DNA from: Eubacterium sp.
GTDB taxonomy: Bacteria > Bacillota > Clostridia > Lachnospirales > Lachnospiraceae
Assembly (NCBI GenBank): GCA_022764165.1
Contig: JALERM010000022.1
Span: 1 to 62,272 of the forward strand
Direction of reading: 5' to 3'
Length of the DNA stretch: 62,272 bases
The position numbers and the translations under genes are program-made. Positions 1 through 7,970 of this stretch are shown here, in pieces. The notes under the pieces were generated by a model that was given only the letters and a program-made list of their open reading frames with translations, searched no databases and was not told the origin of the DNA. Each line of letters starts with the position of its first letter. The first letter of the stretch is position 1.

Positions 1-132
1 AAGCTGCCAGGCAGCACACCCTTGACAGTTCATATATCCACACTTAGTGGGTAAACAAGGGAGATGAAGGATGGGATTATCCCTTCCGAAATCCAACTTA
101 AATTTTTTAAAAAAATGTCTTGACAAATGGGT

Positions 133-270
133 TCACTTTAGCCCTTCCTCTTTGCTCAGCAAACCAACCAAAGACACATAGCCCACCTGATAGATATATG
201 CAATATGGTAATCCTTCGATTTATCGAGGACATCCGAAAAAAGACTTATCAATTCTTTATACTTATCCAT
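133..270 (-). CDS. 45-residue protein under an agr-type operator
   Basis: Short reading frame on the minus strand, 45 residues (starts MDKYKELISLF, ends SKEEGLK). A good Shine-Dalgarno (AAGGAG) lies 9-10 bases before the ATG. About 180 bases upstream is a double LytTR-type operator (449-481) with a TATTAT -10 at 415-420, the same layout as at the agr promoters of this window. The peptide has no signal sequence; it is mixed polar and hydrophobic, with a mildly hydrophobic middle (YIYQVGYVSLVGLL). I do not recognise the family. The case for a real gene rests on the ribosome binding site and the promoter. A role as an effector or regulator in the quorum-sensing regulon is inference. Confidence 0.55.
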   Translation of the reverse strand: MDKYKELISLFSDVLDKSKDYHIAYIYQVGYVSLVGLLSKEEGLK

Positions 271-414
271 TTCTCACTCTCCTTGGTCTAATGCAGAAAT
301 GTGTGCAAGCCACATTTCACATGAATATAAGTTTTCAAGCCTTATTAAATTTATACAAACAGTTTAACCATTGTATAAATCTATAATGCATAAAATTTTT
401 TTGCATACATTTTT

Positions 415-481
415 ATAATATCAGAAAAACATATCAATAACATTTCCTTTGCAGAAAACGGCTTTATATAGCAGAAAATGG
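415..481 (-). promoter_or_regulatory. LytTR-type double operator and -10 box for the 45-residue gene
   Basis: Two half-sites, GCAGAAAACGG at 451-461 and GCAGAAAATGG at 471-481, are 20 bp apart. On the minus strand the -10 hexamer TATTAT (415-420) begins 28 bases after the TGCAA end of the proximal half-site. Four other promoters in the left block have the same arrangement. There is no convincing -35, as expected if an activator replaces it. The distal half-site overlaps the arm of the hairpin at 477-512. Confidence 0.65.
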
Positions 482-512
482 ATGTTATCAATTTTAAATG
501 ATAACATCCATT
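477..512 (-). terminator. Intrinsic terminator after the HEPN-like gene
   Basis: A perfect 14-bp inverted repeat (AATGGATGTTATCA / TGATAACATCCATT, 8-base loop) sits six bases beyond the stop of the minus-strand gene at 518. T-rich tracts on both sides could make it bidirectional. Confidence 0.7.
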
Positions 513-517
513 TTTTA

Positions 518-1285
518 TTAATGTTCACTTTTTTCACATATTACATCATTCAGTACCTTCAACAAAATTCTAATCACTGCCGGTGGTATTTGACTCCCAA
601 TTGTTCTATAACTTTCTAAATCGTTTGTTTGTTCGCAGTGAGCTATTTTATTTCTAAGATTTGTTAGCGTATCCTCTGACTTTCCATCCTTGTTTGTGAA
701 AAAAGAAATATCTGGCTGATAACGTTCTTTGTGTTTTCCCAAATAATCATGAACATATTTTTGCTTTAGTTCTCCGTTTCTTGACAATAAACTTAACAAA
801 AGGTCATATAACCCCAAAAATCGCATAGTAGTATTGGGATTATGTAACATTTCAAACATCTTCTGATACAATATATGTTGTTCAAACACAGCATTTTTTT
901 CTGAAATAATCTTATCATAAAAATTAGTAGCCGAAACTTTTCTTATAAGGCTCATAGAATCACTAATACACGCTCTATCATATATCGTATAGTTTGTTCC
1001 ATCACAAACTAATTCCAGCATATAGTAAGGTACATCTGCATCTACTTCGACTTGACTTAACATATTGAAACAAATACCGTCTAAAAATGTACAAATCTCT
1101 GTATGAAATTGTTCATATGTAACACCTTCTCGAAGTTCTACATACATTTCTGTCAGATCATCATTGATAAAAATACTTGAAATATATTCATTATCAATAC
1201 AAATTTTTTCTGTATTATCTCTCAAATTCAATGAGTTAAATCCTTCTAAACGAAATCTTAAATATGGTTTCTGAAATTCCTTCAT
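518..1285 (-). CDS. HEPN-like protein with Rx4H motif
   Basis: 255 residues from the ATG preceded by AGGGGG; an upstream in-frame ATG at 1315 lacks a good site. Near the C terminus the sequence NLRNKIAH contains an Rx4H motif in a helical context, typical of HEPN ribonuclease or abortive-infection proteins. The first 120 residues look like a beta-rich sensor (many short alternating strands), and the rest is mostly helical. It is the last gene of a small AT-rich group with the metallopeptidase pair at 1479-3096 but is separated from it by about 190 bases. HEPN membership is inferred from the motif only; RNase activity and a defence role are speculative. Confidence 0.5.
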   Translation of the reverse strand: MKEFQKPYLRFRLEGFNSLNLRDNTEKICIDNEYISSIFINDDLTEMYVELREGVTYEQFHTEICTFLDGICFNMLSQVEVDADVPYYMLELVCDGTNYTIYDRACISDSMSLIRKVSATNFYDKIISEKNAVFEQHILYQKMFEMLHNPNTTMRFLGLYDLLLSLLSRNGELKQKYVHDYLGKHKERYQPDISFFTNKDGKSEDTLTNLRNKIAHCEQTNDLESYRTIGSQIPPAVIRILLKVLNDVICEKSEH

Positions 1286-1478
1286 GGCATTATCCCCCTT
1301 CATATATAATCGCAAGTTGGTTTTTATATATATTTAATTTCTATATTGTATTTACATATACATAAATATTATTTTTTCTTTTTATCCTTTCTTTGCATAA
1401 TAAAACAATTGCTGTTATCACACGCAAATCAGAGAAGCCAGATTAATCCATGCTCCATTCCAACTATAACAAAAATTA

Positions 1479-2048
1479 TTACTCTACCGAGCCCCAAACA
1501 TGCTCTTTCAGATAAATATTCCCATTATTAAAATCTGCTACTTTTATTTCATACAGATCATTAATGGCATCAACTACCTCTTCCCGCCCAACAGTCTTTC
1601 CTTCTTTCTGCTGATACCACTCCTGTACTTCAGTGATAAACTGTTCCTCTTCGACTCCGGTATCGTATGTACCCTTATTATGCAATAAATAAACAACATA
1701 AGCCTCCAGCTTGTTCAGTTCCTGTTTTACAGATTTCCCAATAAAAAATGCTGAAACAATTATCAGTTGAATATAATTGAATACACTCTCCGGTTTGCTG
1801 ATAGATGCAACAAATTCCAACCCGGCAATAACGGCTTTCTTCAATTCTATTTTTATATTGCCTGCCTTATAAGATGCAGAATCTTCTCCCAAGAATATCA
1901 TGCCTTTCCTTGCATCTTCCGGCAACACGGTAATATAGTTATCCACTATGTAAGCAGCTGCTGATTCCTCTAATCCATACTCCAATGCAGCCTGCTCTAA
2001 TTCCTTTTTCAAGCTGTCATTGTATTCCATTGCCTCTTTCCTAGTCAT
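1479..2048 (-). CDS. Unrecognised partner of the metallopeptidase
   Basis: 189 residues. The ATG overlaps the end of the preceding metallopeptidase gene by eight bases, so the two are translationally coupled and probably work together. The protein is helical and acidic at the N terminus. A moderately hydrophobic stretch around residues 95-115 (FNYIQLIIVSAFFIG) could be one membrane helix or a buried helix. The C-terminal part (EEEQFITEVQEWYQQKEG onward) resembles a small winged-helix-like region. I do not recognise the family. By analogy with other zincin pairs it could be a substrate, inhibitor or adaptor; this is inference. Confidence 0.6.
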   Translation of the reverse strand: MTRKEAMEYNDSLKKELEQAALEYGLEESAAAYIVDNYITVLPEDARKGMIFLGEDSASYKAGNIKIELKKAVIAGLEFVASISKPESVFNYIQLIIVSAFFIGKSVKQELNKLEAYVVYLLHNKGTYDTGVEEEQFITEVQEWYQQKEGKTVGREEVVDAINDLYEIKVADFNNGNIYLKEHVWGSVE

Positions 2049-3096
2049 TGTCAGATCTCCTCCTCATAAGTTCTCTCTTTTCTGTCCGCAGAACCTTATC
2101 CAACTTTCCCTTTTCCATTTTCATTAGAAGCTGGTCTTTGAATTCGTCGTATACATCCAGAAACCCACTATATAAATGATTTCCATCTACAGTATCAAAA
2201 TCATAATCGTCATTGTCTGCAACTGCAAATAACCGATTTTTACGCTTTATTGGTGTCGGATGCTGCCAGTCATGGAACACCGTCTTATACATCACCCTAT
2301 CTGTATAATAATACAAATCAAAAAAATCCATATATATCATCGGTGCCAGATAAGTATAATCTTCGAGAAGAGCGTCTGAAGCCTTTTCTTCCATGATAAT
2401 CTTCAATACAATATGGTAGGCTATCATATCGGCATCATATTCTTCTTTTTCAGGATGTTCTTTGGTATATTCCCTGCCAATAGCTGCCAAATATGCATGT
2501 GCAATCTCATGTGCCAGACTGAATACCACTATTGTCCAATAGCAGTCCTCAGCAAGCTGAAGTATCTGAATGTCTCCGTTTACGGTATCCATCAATGCCT
2601 GATTCGCATCCATGCCCTGCATTTCCCCAAATATGCACACATCATTCATTAAAAATAATACATATTTGAAACATTCTCCATATGTCTCCAGATTTTCAAA
2701 ATCCTTAGACCATTTAAACATCGCCAGCAAAAAACCCATTACAGTTGATTCAAACAGCTCGTCAATATGTATAAATGCCGGATTTATCCTATCATTATAT
2801 ATATAACTGTTAATCGAATTCTGGTATAGGTTGCTCAATTCAATTTCTGTTCCGGTGTAACCATATTCCTTTGCAAAGTATCTTTTGACTATATCAAACA
2901 TTGTCTGCAGATTATACCTTGCCATATTCTCTTTTAACTGTTCTTCCGTAAAATAGGAAGAAAAATACTTCAACATGGTTTTTATTCCACGTTCTTCATC
3001 CTTTAAGGAGCTTCCACCAAATTTGAATATTTCATAATCGTCTGGCGGCAACATGAATTTTTCCAAAAAGGGAAGAACATTTTCATTCTTTTCCAT
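2041..3096 (-). CDS. Zincin metallopeptidase (HExxH)
   Basis: 351 residues. HEIAH near residue 195 supplies two zinc ligands and the catalytic Glu. EEYDAD about 20 residues later gives a likely third ligand, and HPTPIKR near residue 275 resembles the helix after the active site in M48- and ImmA-like zincins. There is no signal peptide; one weakly hydrophobic segment precedes the active site, so it is probably cytoplasmic. AGGAGG lies 10 bases before the ATG. It is coupled to the next gene by an 8-bp overlap. The substrate is unknown. In mobile elements such soluble zincins often cleave repressors (ImmA type) or act in phage exclusion; nothing here decides between these. Confidence 0.7.
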   Translation of the reverse strand: MEKNENVLPFLEKFMLPPDDYEIFKFGGSSLKDEERGIKTMLKYFSSYFTEEQLKENMARYNLQTMFDIVKRYFAKEYGYTGTEIELSNLYQNSINSYIYNDRINPAFIHIDELFESTVMGFLLAMFKWSKDFENLETYGECFKYVLFLMNDVCIFGEMQGMDANQALMDTVNGDIQILQLAEDCYWTIVVFSLAHEIAHAYLAAIGREYTKEHPEKEEYDADMIAYHIVLKIIMEEKASDALLEDYTYLAPMIYMDFFDLYYYTDRVMYKTVFHDWQHPTPIKRKNRLFAVADNDDYDFDTVDGNHLYSGFLDVYDEFKDQLLMKMEKGKLDKVLRTEKRELMRRRSDND

Positions 3097-3474
3097 AATC
3101 GCCAGTCCTCCTACACAGTAACAATTATACTACAAATCACTTAAATATCTATCATTTATTATATAAAAAAGAGAATATAGAGCAGTTCTACATATACTGT
3201 TCTATATCCTCTAAGTAAATAGTCAAATAAATATATTTTATGGAAATAAGGTAAAGTCATAAGAATGCACATGACAAGATTGAGTTAATATTTTCATCCA
3301 TACTTTCTATGCGTTCTCTTTTAACGCCATCTAAAGCGCTTGTATCAAATAATTGTCATACATTCTTAGAAATGGAGCCACAAAAATTGCTATGTAGCTC
3401 CATTTTAGGTAATATTACAACACTCTGAAACGAGCACTAAGCCAGTATTAATTTTATTAGCGCTTTCTTTTTAC
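3097..3474. other. Intergenic region, two hairpins, no gene seen
   Basis: 378 AT-rich bases between the metallopeptidase gene and the 345-residue gene. It holds a strong minus-strand terminator at 3165-3212 and a second inverted repeat (AAATGGAGC at 3370-3378 with GCTCCATTT at 3397-3405) just after the stop at 3475. No open frame with a ribosome binding site and no LytTR-type operator is seen. Confidence 0.6.
3165..3212 (-). terminator. Intrinsic terminator of the agr-controlled pair A
   Basis: On the minus strand a 17-bp stem with two mismatches (AGAGGATATAGAACAGT with ACTGCTCTATATTCTCT) is followed by TTTTTTATATAA. It separates pair A (3475-5436) from the metallopeptidase group. Confidence 0.75.
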
Positions 3475-4512
3475 TTACACTTTAGCCTCAAACATACTTT
3501 GACTAATACCTTTAATCCACATATCCTGTGTTGTTCCATATCCTTTTTCCTGTCCTATATCATACAATCCGCCACTATCAAAACCTATTGTCAACACTAA
3601 ATCATTTTCTTTATTCCATCCATCCTTAGCATATTCTAGCCACCTATTAGAATAAAGCTCATACCCTGCGCTGTTCTTAGCTTTTTCCTTAAACAATGCA
3701 AGTAAATCTGTGCCATCCTCTGCAATAAAAGTACCATTCTTGTATGTCGCATTACGTACATCATATCCAGTTGTATTATACACCTCATGCCATAAAGAAT
3801 ATTGATTTGCCTTTATCATATTTGCTTGCAAATTAACAACTTCATTATCTGCATCATGCATACAAATCCACGTATGTGTCCATATATTTTTCGCATTATC
3901 TCCTTCATTCAGTAATTTTTCTATCAGTGATAACGTATCTTTATCGGTATTTCCTGACACCTTTAATTGATATGTATATGGATCAACTGAAAATTTTAAA
4001 TCCACTTGTTTTGATAAATATACCCCATGATTGGAAAACAGATTTAAAATCTGCTGGTTTATAACACTTCTGGCATGCCGCTTTTCCTTATCCGTATTAC
4101 GGCTGTATCCCGTACTTCTTGAACCACCCGTATATAAATCTTTGTAATCCTTTAAAGCATAATCATACCGGGCAAACCCGCCTATCGGTTTTCCTCCTGT
4201 TTGCAACATTCTTTTCTCTGTTCGGTAAGCTATGGAACGTTGTTCTGCTGTCATATGTGAGCAAAAGTTTGGGGAAGTCACATCACAATATTTTGATCTA
4301 ACATATGCCATCGGATCGGAATGCGTCAAATTTTCTTTATACACTTTATCGTAATGTTCCTGTAAAACTTTTTGTACCAAACGGTCTTCCGCTGTAAATC
4401 CATCGTATTGATAACCTACAGTCGTATCAGCACTAGATGCAATGGGCAGGTTAATAAACTCCCTGCCCACTGGTATTTTGCTATAATAGTCAGAATTACT
4501 TACTATAACCAT
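3475..4512 (-). CDS. Pair A, second protein (DUF4885-like?)
   Basis: 345 residues without signal peptide or membrane helix. It starts nine bases after the stop of the secreted partner, with AAGGTAGGG before the ATG. The region HSDPMAYVRSKYCDVTSPNF, followed by a helical segment with conserved Tyr and Glu, recalls DUF4885-type proteins of Firmicutes; I am not certain of this. A shorter protein at 10535-11203 has the related stretch EYMSDVSPNRKALY and also follows a secreted protein under the same type of promoter. Function is unknown. The lack of a Sec signal beside a secreted partner suggests either a cytoplasmic partner or export by another route. Confidence 0.65.
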   Translation of the reverse strand: MVIVSNSDYYSKIPVGREFINLPIASSADTTVGYQYDGFTAEDRLVQKVLQEHYDKVYKENLTHSDPMAYVRSKYCDVTSPNFCSHMTAEQRSIAYRTEKRMLQTGGKPIGGFARYDYALKDYKDLYTGGSRSTGYSRNTDKEKRHARSVINQQILNLFSNHGVYLSKQVDLKFSVDPYTYQLKVSGNTDKDTLSLIEKLLNEGDNAKNIWTHTWICMHDADNEVVNLQANMIKANQYSLWHEVYNTTGYDVRNATYKNGTFIAEDGTDLLALFKEKAKNSAGYELYSNRWLEYAKDGWNKENDLVLTIGFDSGGLYDIGQEKGYGTTQDMWIKGISQSMFEAKV

Positions 4513-4521
4513 ACCATAACC

Positions 4522-5436
4522 CTACCTTATATAAGTCTCATAATCAGTATCGTGCAAATCATACTGAAACCCTATCTTCAGCTTAACATTTCTCATTGTT
4601 GACTTAGCTGTAGCAAGAGCATTATATTTGAAACTCCATCTTTGCTTCACAGGTATTCCATCATCAATATCAATATTATAGTGACCACTACTTGCACTTG
4701 AAACCGTTGAAGTATACCAAATACCGTTACTTGCAGGCATAATCATATGATGCACATTTCCTTGGCTAGGGGACTGGGTCCCAGAAGATGAAATACTTGT
4801 AACGATAGCGTTATCAGGAATTTTCGTATCATTGGTTAAATTCACTGATATGATAGATGAATCAACGCCCGACAAGCTAATACTGCTATTCCCTGGATTA
4901 GATGCCGTTCCTGAAATCGGAACATCTACTGATGATGTCTTTATTCTGTTATAAGCTGACAACGAAAAATAGATACTTCTGTTTATGTCCACGCTACCTC
5001 TATGCAAAACCAAATAATAATTTCTCGTGGAAGTTGAGTCATTATCACAGTCCAGATATATATCCGGCGTAACACTATCCGCATTATAAACATCTTCCGG
5101 TGTCATTTGAGGTACGCCTTGTGTAATCCCCACTCCATTCTGTATTTCAAACCACTCGCCTGCATATTCTTCATCATATGATGCCCTTAAATAAATGTGC
5201 TCTCCTGGACTTAATGTAAATTCCAGCCAAGACTCTATTTGTCCACTCTCTAAAATAATAGTTGCATAGTTAGAATTAATCGATGACCAACTGCCATAGT
5301 TGTAAGCTGTTGTTCTTGTATTATTACCTGTAATAGATGTAGCCGCTTGTGCATCTATTGCATTAATATTTACCAGACCAAAACATAGTGCAATTACTGC
5401 CACTAACCCTACAAAATTTTTTAGCTTTTTTTTCAT
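4522..5436 (-). CDS. Pair A, secreted beta-rich protein under agr control
   Basis: 304 residues. The ATG follows AGGAAGGTGG. A clear Sec signal peptide (lysine-rich start, hydrophobic core VGLVAVIALCFGLV, likely cleavage after AQA near residue 30) precedes a Ser/Thr/Asn-rich, beta-strand-rich mature region without cysteines apart from one in CDNDS. There is no LPXTG motif or lipobox, so it should be released or loosely attached. The promoter at 5634-5700 carries the LytTR-type double operator. The ribosome binding site context is nearly the same as at 11825, the secreted member of pair B. The family is unknown. Confidence 0.7.
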   Translation of the reverse strand: MKKKLKNFVGLVAVIALCFGLVNINAIDAQAATSITGNNTRTTAYNYGSWSSINSNYATIILESGQIESWLEFTLSPGEHIYLRASYDEEYAGEWFEIQNGVGITQGVPQMTPEDVYNADSVTPDIYLDCDNDSTSTRNYYLVLHRGSVDINRSIYFSLSAYNRIKTSSVDVPISGTASNPGNSSISLSGVDSSIISVNLTNDTKIPDNAIVTSISSSGTQSPSQGNVHHMIMPASNGIWYTSTVSSASSGHYNIDIDDGIPVKQRWSFKYNALATAKSTMRNVKLKIGFQYDLHDTDYETYIR

Positions 5437-5633
5437 TTTAATTACCACCTTCCTAAAATTAAATTGATTACTTCCCCCTTATGTTTCCACATCAGGTTAA
5501 CTACAGAACACACATTCATGCATAATTACTGTTATATAAAAATTTATTAATTTTCACACCTCTTCGTCAAAATATATACTTATAATTTGCATGATTGCAT
5601 ATCTATGTGCATCCAATAAATGCTTACACGTCC

Positions 5634-5700
5634 ATAATAGCAAAACAAAGTTAAAGGTCAATCACCCTTGCAGAAAGTGGACCATTTTTGCAGAAAACGG
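5634..5700 (-). promoter_or_regulatory. LytTR-type double operator and -10 for pair A
   Basis: Half-sites TTGCAGAAAGTGG (from 5668) and TTGCAGAAAACGG (from 5688) are 20 bp apart. The minus-strand -10 TATTAT (5634-5639) begins 28 bases downstream. The distal half-site touches the agrD terminator hairpin. Confidence 0.7.
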
Positions 5701-5752
5701 CATAAAAAAGCCTTTCGGATACAATATAACGTTCTGAAAGGCTTTTTTATGC
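5700..5752 (-). terminator. Terminator of agrBD
   Basis: Perfect 17-bp inverted repeat GCATAAAAAAGCCTTTC / GAAAGGCTTTTTTATGC with a 19-base spacer. The A and T tracts lie within the stem arms, so it can act on both strands. Confidence 0.8.
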
Positions 5753-5812
5753 TTAATTTTCTTGTTCAACACAAGCTTTCGTTTATCACTATTGCCACAT
5801 TACTATTAAATC

Positions 5813-5962
5813 TTAATCCTCTTTCCGCTTCGGTCTCTTCGGCTGATGACCAATTCCCATGCAAATAGGAGGATATCCGTCCATAACTTTTTCAGCTTCA
5901 TTGCGGACGATTCTCTCTACTACCTTCAATACCTTGTTTCCTGCTTTTTCGTTTTTTTTCAT
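5813..5962 (-). CDS. agrD: AgrD-type autoinducing peptide precursor
   Basis: 49 residues (starts MKKNEKAGNK), ATG overlapping the agrB stop by four bases and preceded by AGGAGG. The layout is that of AgrD: an amphipathic N-terminal helix (VLKVVERIVRNEAEKVM), a short core with a single cysteine (YPPICMGIGH) and a charged tail containing QPKRPKRKED, matching the QPK-x-P signature after the core in clostridial AgrD peptides. The mature signal is probably a thiolactone closed on that Cys, with a ring such as CMGIG, but the C-terminal residue of the ring is not certain (Gly or His). It is processed and exported by AgrB, encoded just upstream. Confidence 0.8.
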   Translation of the reverse strand: MKKNEKAGNKVLKVVERIVRNEAEKVMDGYPPICMGIGHQPKRPKRKED

Positions 5963-6543
5963 TGTATCCTTACCTCCTGTTTTATTATTCTTGCTAAGCA
6001 CATCAGAAACGCACATAATATGATAGCCGCTGACATATAGCCAATATACATAAAATCAGCTTTCAAATAAATTAAGGCAGCAATTATCATTACCTCCATT
6101 AAAATCTGCAGCCTTGCTGCTTTCTTAGACTCCCGTAATTCACTTTTGCTCATATCCATATTAGGGTGGTTTATTGTCCCCATTATGCAAATTAAAAGCA
6201 TTGCAAGAAATAGTAACCCATACATAATAGTCGGTTTCCTGCAAAATATGGGTACAATCTGCATAATCGCAATATAAAATATGACCGTCCCTAGATAACA
6301 CTGCCAAAACTTATTCGCATGGAATCCCCCTGTCCGTTTTCTTAATGAAAGAAAGAAAACCATAAAACAGACGGTATGCAGGAATTGCCTAAATAATAAT
6401 CCTAAAAGTAGCATAGTTCCAACAGTTATAGCTTGTTCAACCATACCTACTAATGCATATTCGTAATATTCACAATTCGATTTGCTTATTATCTTCTGCT
6501 CCTCCATTTGATTGACAATCCTTAACGCCATCTTCTCTATCAT
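5959..6543 (-). CDS. agrB: AgrB-type peptide-processing membrane protease
   Basis: 194 residues, the usual AgrB length, with four to six hydrophobic segments. The AgrB signature is present: RKRTGGFHANKFWQC places the catalytic His and the Cys seven residues apart, as in AgrB cysteine endopeptidases. It cleaves the C-terminal tail of AgrD and helps make the thiolactone. AGGAGG lies before the ATG. The promoter at 6566-6632 carries the LytTR-type operator, and the predicted start of transcription lies only about 15-20 bases upstream, implying positive feedback. It shares an operon with agrD. Confidence 0.88.
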   Translation of the reverse strand: MIEKMALRIVNQMEEQKIISKSNCEYYEYALVGMVEQAITVGTMLLLGLLFRQFLHTVCFMVFFLSLRKRTGGFHANKFWQCYLGTVIFYIAIMQIVPIFCRKPTIMYGLLFLAMLLICIMGTINHPNMDMSKSELRESKKAARLQILMEVMIIAALIYLKADFMYIGYMSAAIILCAFLMCLARIIKQEVRIQ

Positions 6544-6565
6544 AAATATGCCTCCTTAGTTATTC

Positions 6566-6632
6566 AGTATGAAGGGAATATAGAAAAAATCAAGGCACTT
6601 TGCAGAAAACGGATATTTTTTGCAGGAAACGG
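6566..6632 (-). promoter_or_regulatory. LytTR-type double operator and -10 for agrBD
   Basis: Half-sites TTGCAGAAAACGG (from 6600) and TTGCAGGAAACGG (from 6620) are 20 bp apart. The minus-strand -10 CATACT (6566-6571) begins 28 bases downstream. The site lies between the kinase stop and the agrB start. Confidence 0.7.
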
Positions 6633-6671
6633 CACAAGCTAGCTTTAGAGACACCCATTTTGACATTAAAT

Positions 6672-7970
6672 TCATGCAGGAATAATAATAGAAAAGAAAA
6701 ATTCTTTGTTCTTATCTTCAATTACATATGAACCAGCATACTTCTCAATAGTTTTTATTATGTTTTTAATTCCTACACCATGTTCATCCACACTTGATGT
6801 TTTTGTAGATTTTATCTCTCCATTCTCATATATAACATCATAATTAAACGTATTTTTAACGGCAATGATTATCATATCATCTTCTTGAATAAATTTGAAC
6901 TTAATTACCTTATTATTTTCACACAGTTCACATGCTTCAATCGCATTATTCAAAAGATTAGAAAGGATAGTTACCACATCCTCATCTTTCATTTTCAGCT
7001 CTGAAAGATCATTTACCCGGAATACGAAAACAATCCCTTTTTCTTCTGCTTCATGATACTTTGTATTAAGTATGGCATTTACAATTACATTATTGGTGTT
7101 AATAGCATCCGGTTCATTATTCATAGAACCGTAGATCTTTTTTACATATTCCTCTAACTTGGAATATTGCTTTTTTTCCAGTAAGGATTCGATACATGAA
7201 ATCTGATTTTTGTATTCATGAGTCTTTCTTTTTTGATTATCAAAATTTTCAGAGATAGACTTATACATTTCCAACTGATTTTTCGCCTGAATTTGAAAAA
7301 CCTTGTTTTCATGCAATTTCATTTCCCTTTCTACAATATCGTTAATTAGATAGAATACAACAATATTCATTCCCACCATTCCAAATGCAATAACAGCAAG
7401 CAAATTTGCCTGCTCTACTGTCTGTACATGTTCAAAAACAGATAACATTGCATAAATAACGGCTATAGTAAAGACAGGGAAAAAAAGTAATCTCAACCAT
7501 TCTGTATCTAACATCATTTCTATTGACTTTTTTCCAAACTGTTTTCTTATGACAAGAATAAAGAAAAACAATATTACTTTTACCAGAAGATATGCCAGAA
7601 CAGCTCCACTTCCATACAGTTGCTCTGATAAATTACTGTCCAAAGCTAACCAGTCAATAATCAAATACACCAAATAGTCCATTGCCAGCAGGAATGCATC
7701 AAATAACACAGCTAAAGCAAAAGATTTCTTCAAGCTAATTTTAACATGCCAAAGCATAAATGCTGAAAGAGTTAAAATATTAGCAATCTGCCTTATTACA
7801 AAATTTTCTGAAAAGCCAAATGCAAGTAAACATACGCTACCAAGTAATAATATAAACTGTATTACATTAATCCATCCTTTATACCGCACTTTCCCAAATG
7901 TTTCATAAAAAATCTTGCAACACATTATTTCAATAAATATCAACAATACGCTCTGCATTAACTCAAACAT
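6672..7970 (-). CDS. agrC: AgrC-like GHKL sensor histidine kinase
   Basis: 432 residues. The first about 210 form six or seven membrane helices, the likely peptide receptor. A coiled segment follows, then the phospho-acceptor box HEYKNQ (His near residue 249) and a GHKL ATPase domain with the N box NLLNNAIEAC and the glycine-rich EHGVGIKNI. This is the HPK10/AgrC layout. The ATG immediately follows the stop of the response regulator gene and is preceded by GAGGAG, so regulator and kinase are co-transcribed. The regulator-before-kinase order differs from the staphylococcal BDCA order. It should sense the AgrD-derived peptide and phosphorylate the LytTR regulator. Confidence 0.87.
   Translation of the reverse strand: MFELMQSVLLIFIEIMCCKIFYETFGKVRYKGWINVIQFILLLGSVCLLAFGFSENFVIRQIANILTLSAFMLWHVKISLKKSFALAVLFDAFLLAMDYLVYLIIDWLALDSNLSEQLYGSGAVLAYLLVKVILFFFILVIRKQFGKKSIEMMLDTEWLRLLFFPVFTIAVIYAMLSVFEHVQTVEQANLLAVIAFGMVGMNIVVFYLINDIVEREMKLHENKVFQIQAKNQLEMYKSISENFDNQKRKTHEYKNQISCIESLLEKKQYSKLEEYVKKIYGSMNNEPDAINTNNVIVNAILNTKYHEAEEKGIVFVFRVNDLSELKMKDEDVVTILSNLLNNAIEACELCENNKVIKFKFIQEDDMIIIAVKNTFNYDVIYENGEIKSTKTSSVDEHGVGIKNIIKTIEKYAGSYVIEDKNKEFFFSIIIPA

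Larger units (their letters stand above)
5437..5812. other. Intergenic region between agrD and pair A
   Basis: 376 bases holding, in minus-strand order, the terminator of agrBD (5700-5752), the double operator (5668-5700), a -10 (5634-5639) and an AT-rich 5' untranslated region of about 190 bases leading to the gene at 5436. No further gene is seen. Confidence 0.7.

Noticed and set aside
1-33. Start of a minus-strand gene running off the window (MNCQGCAAWQL)
   Set aside because: Only 11 codons visible and no convincing ribosome binding site; cannot be judged.
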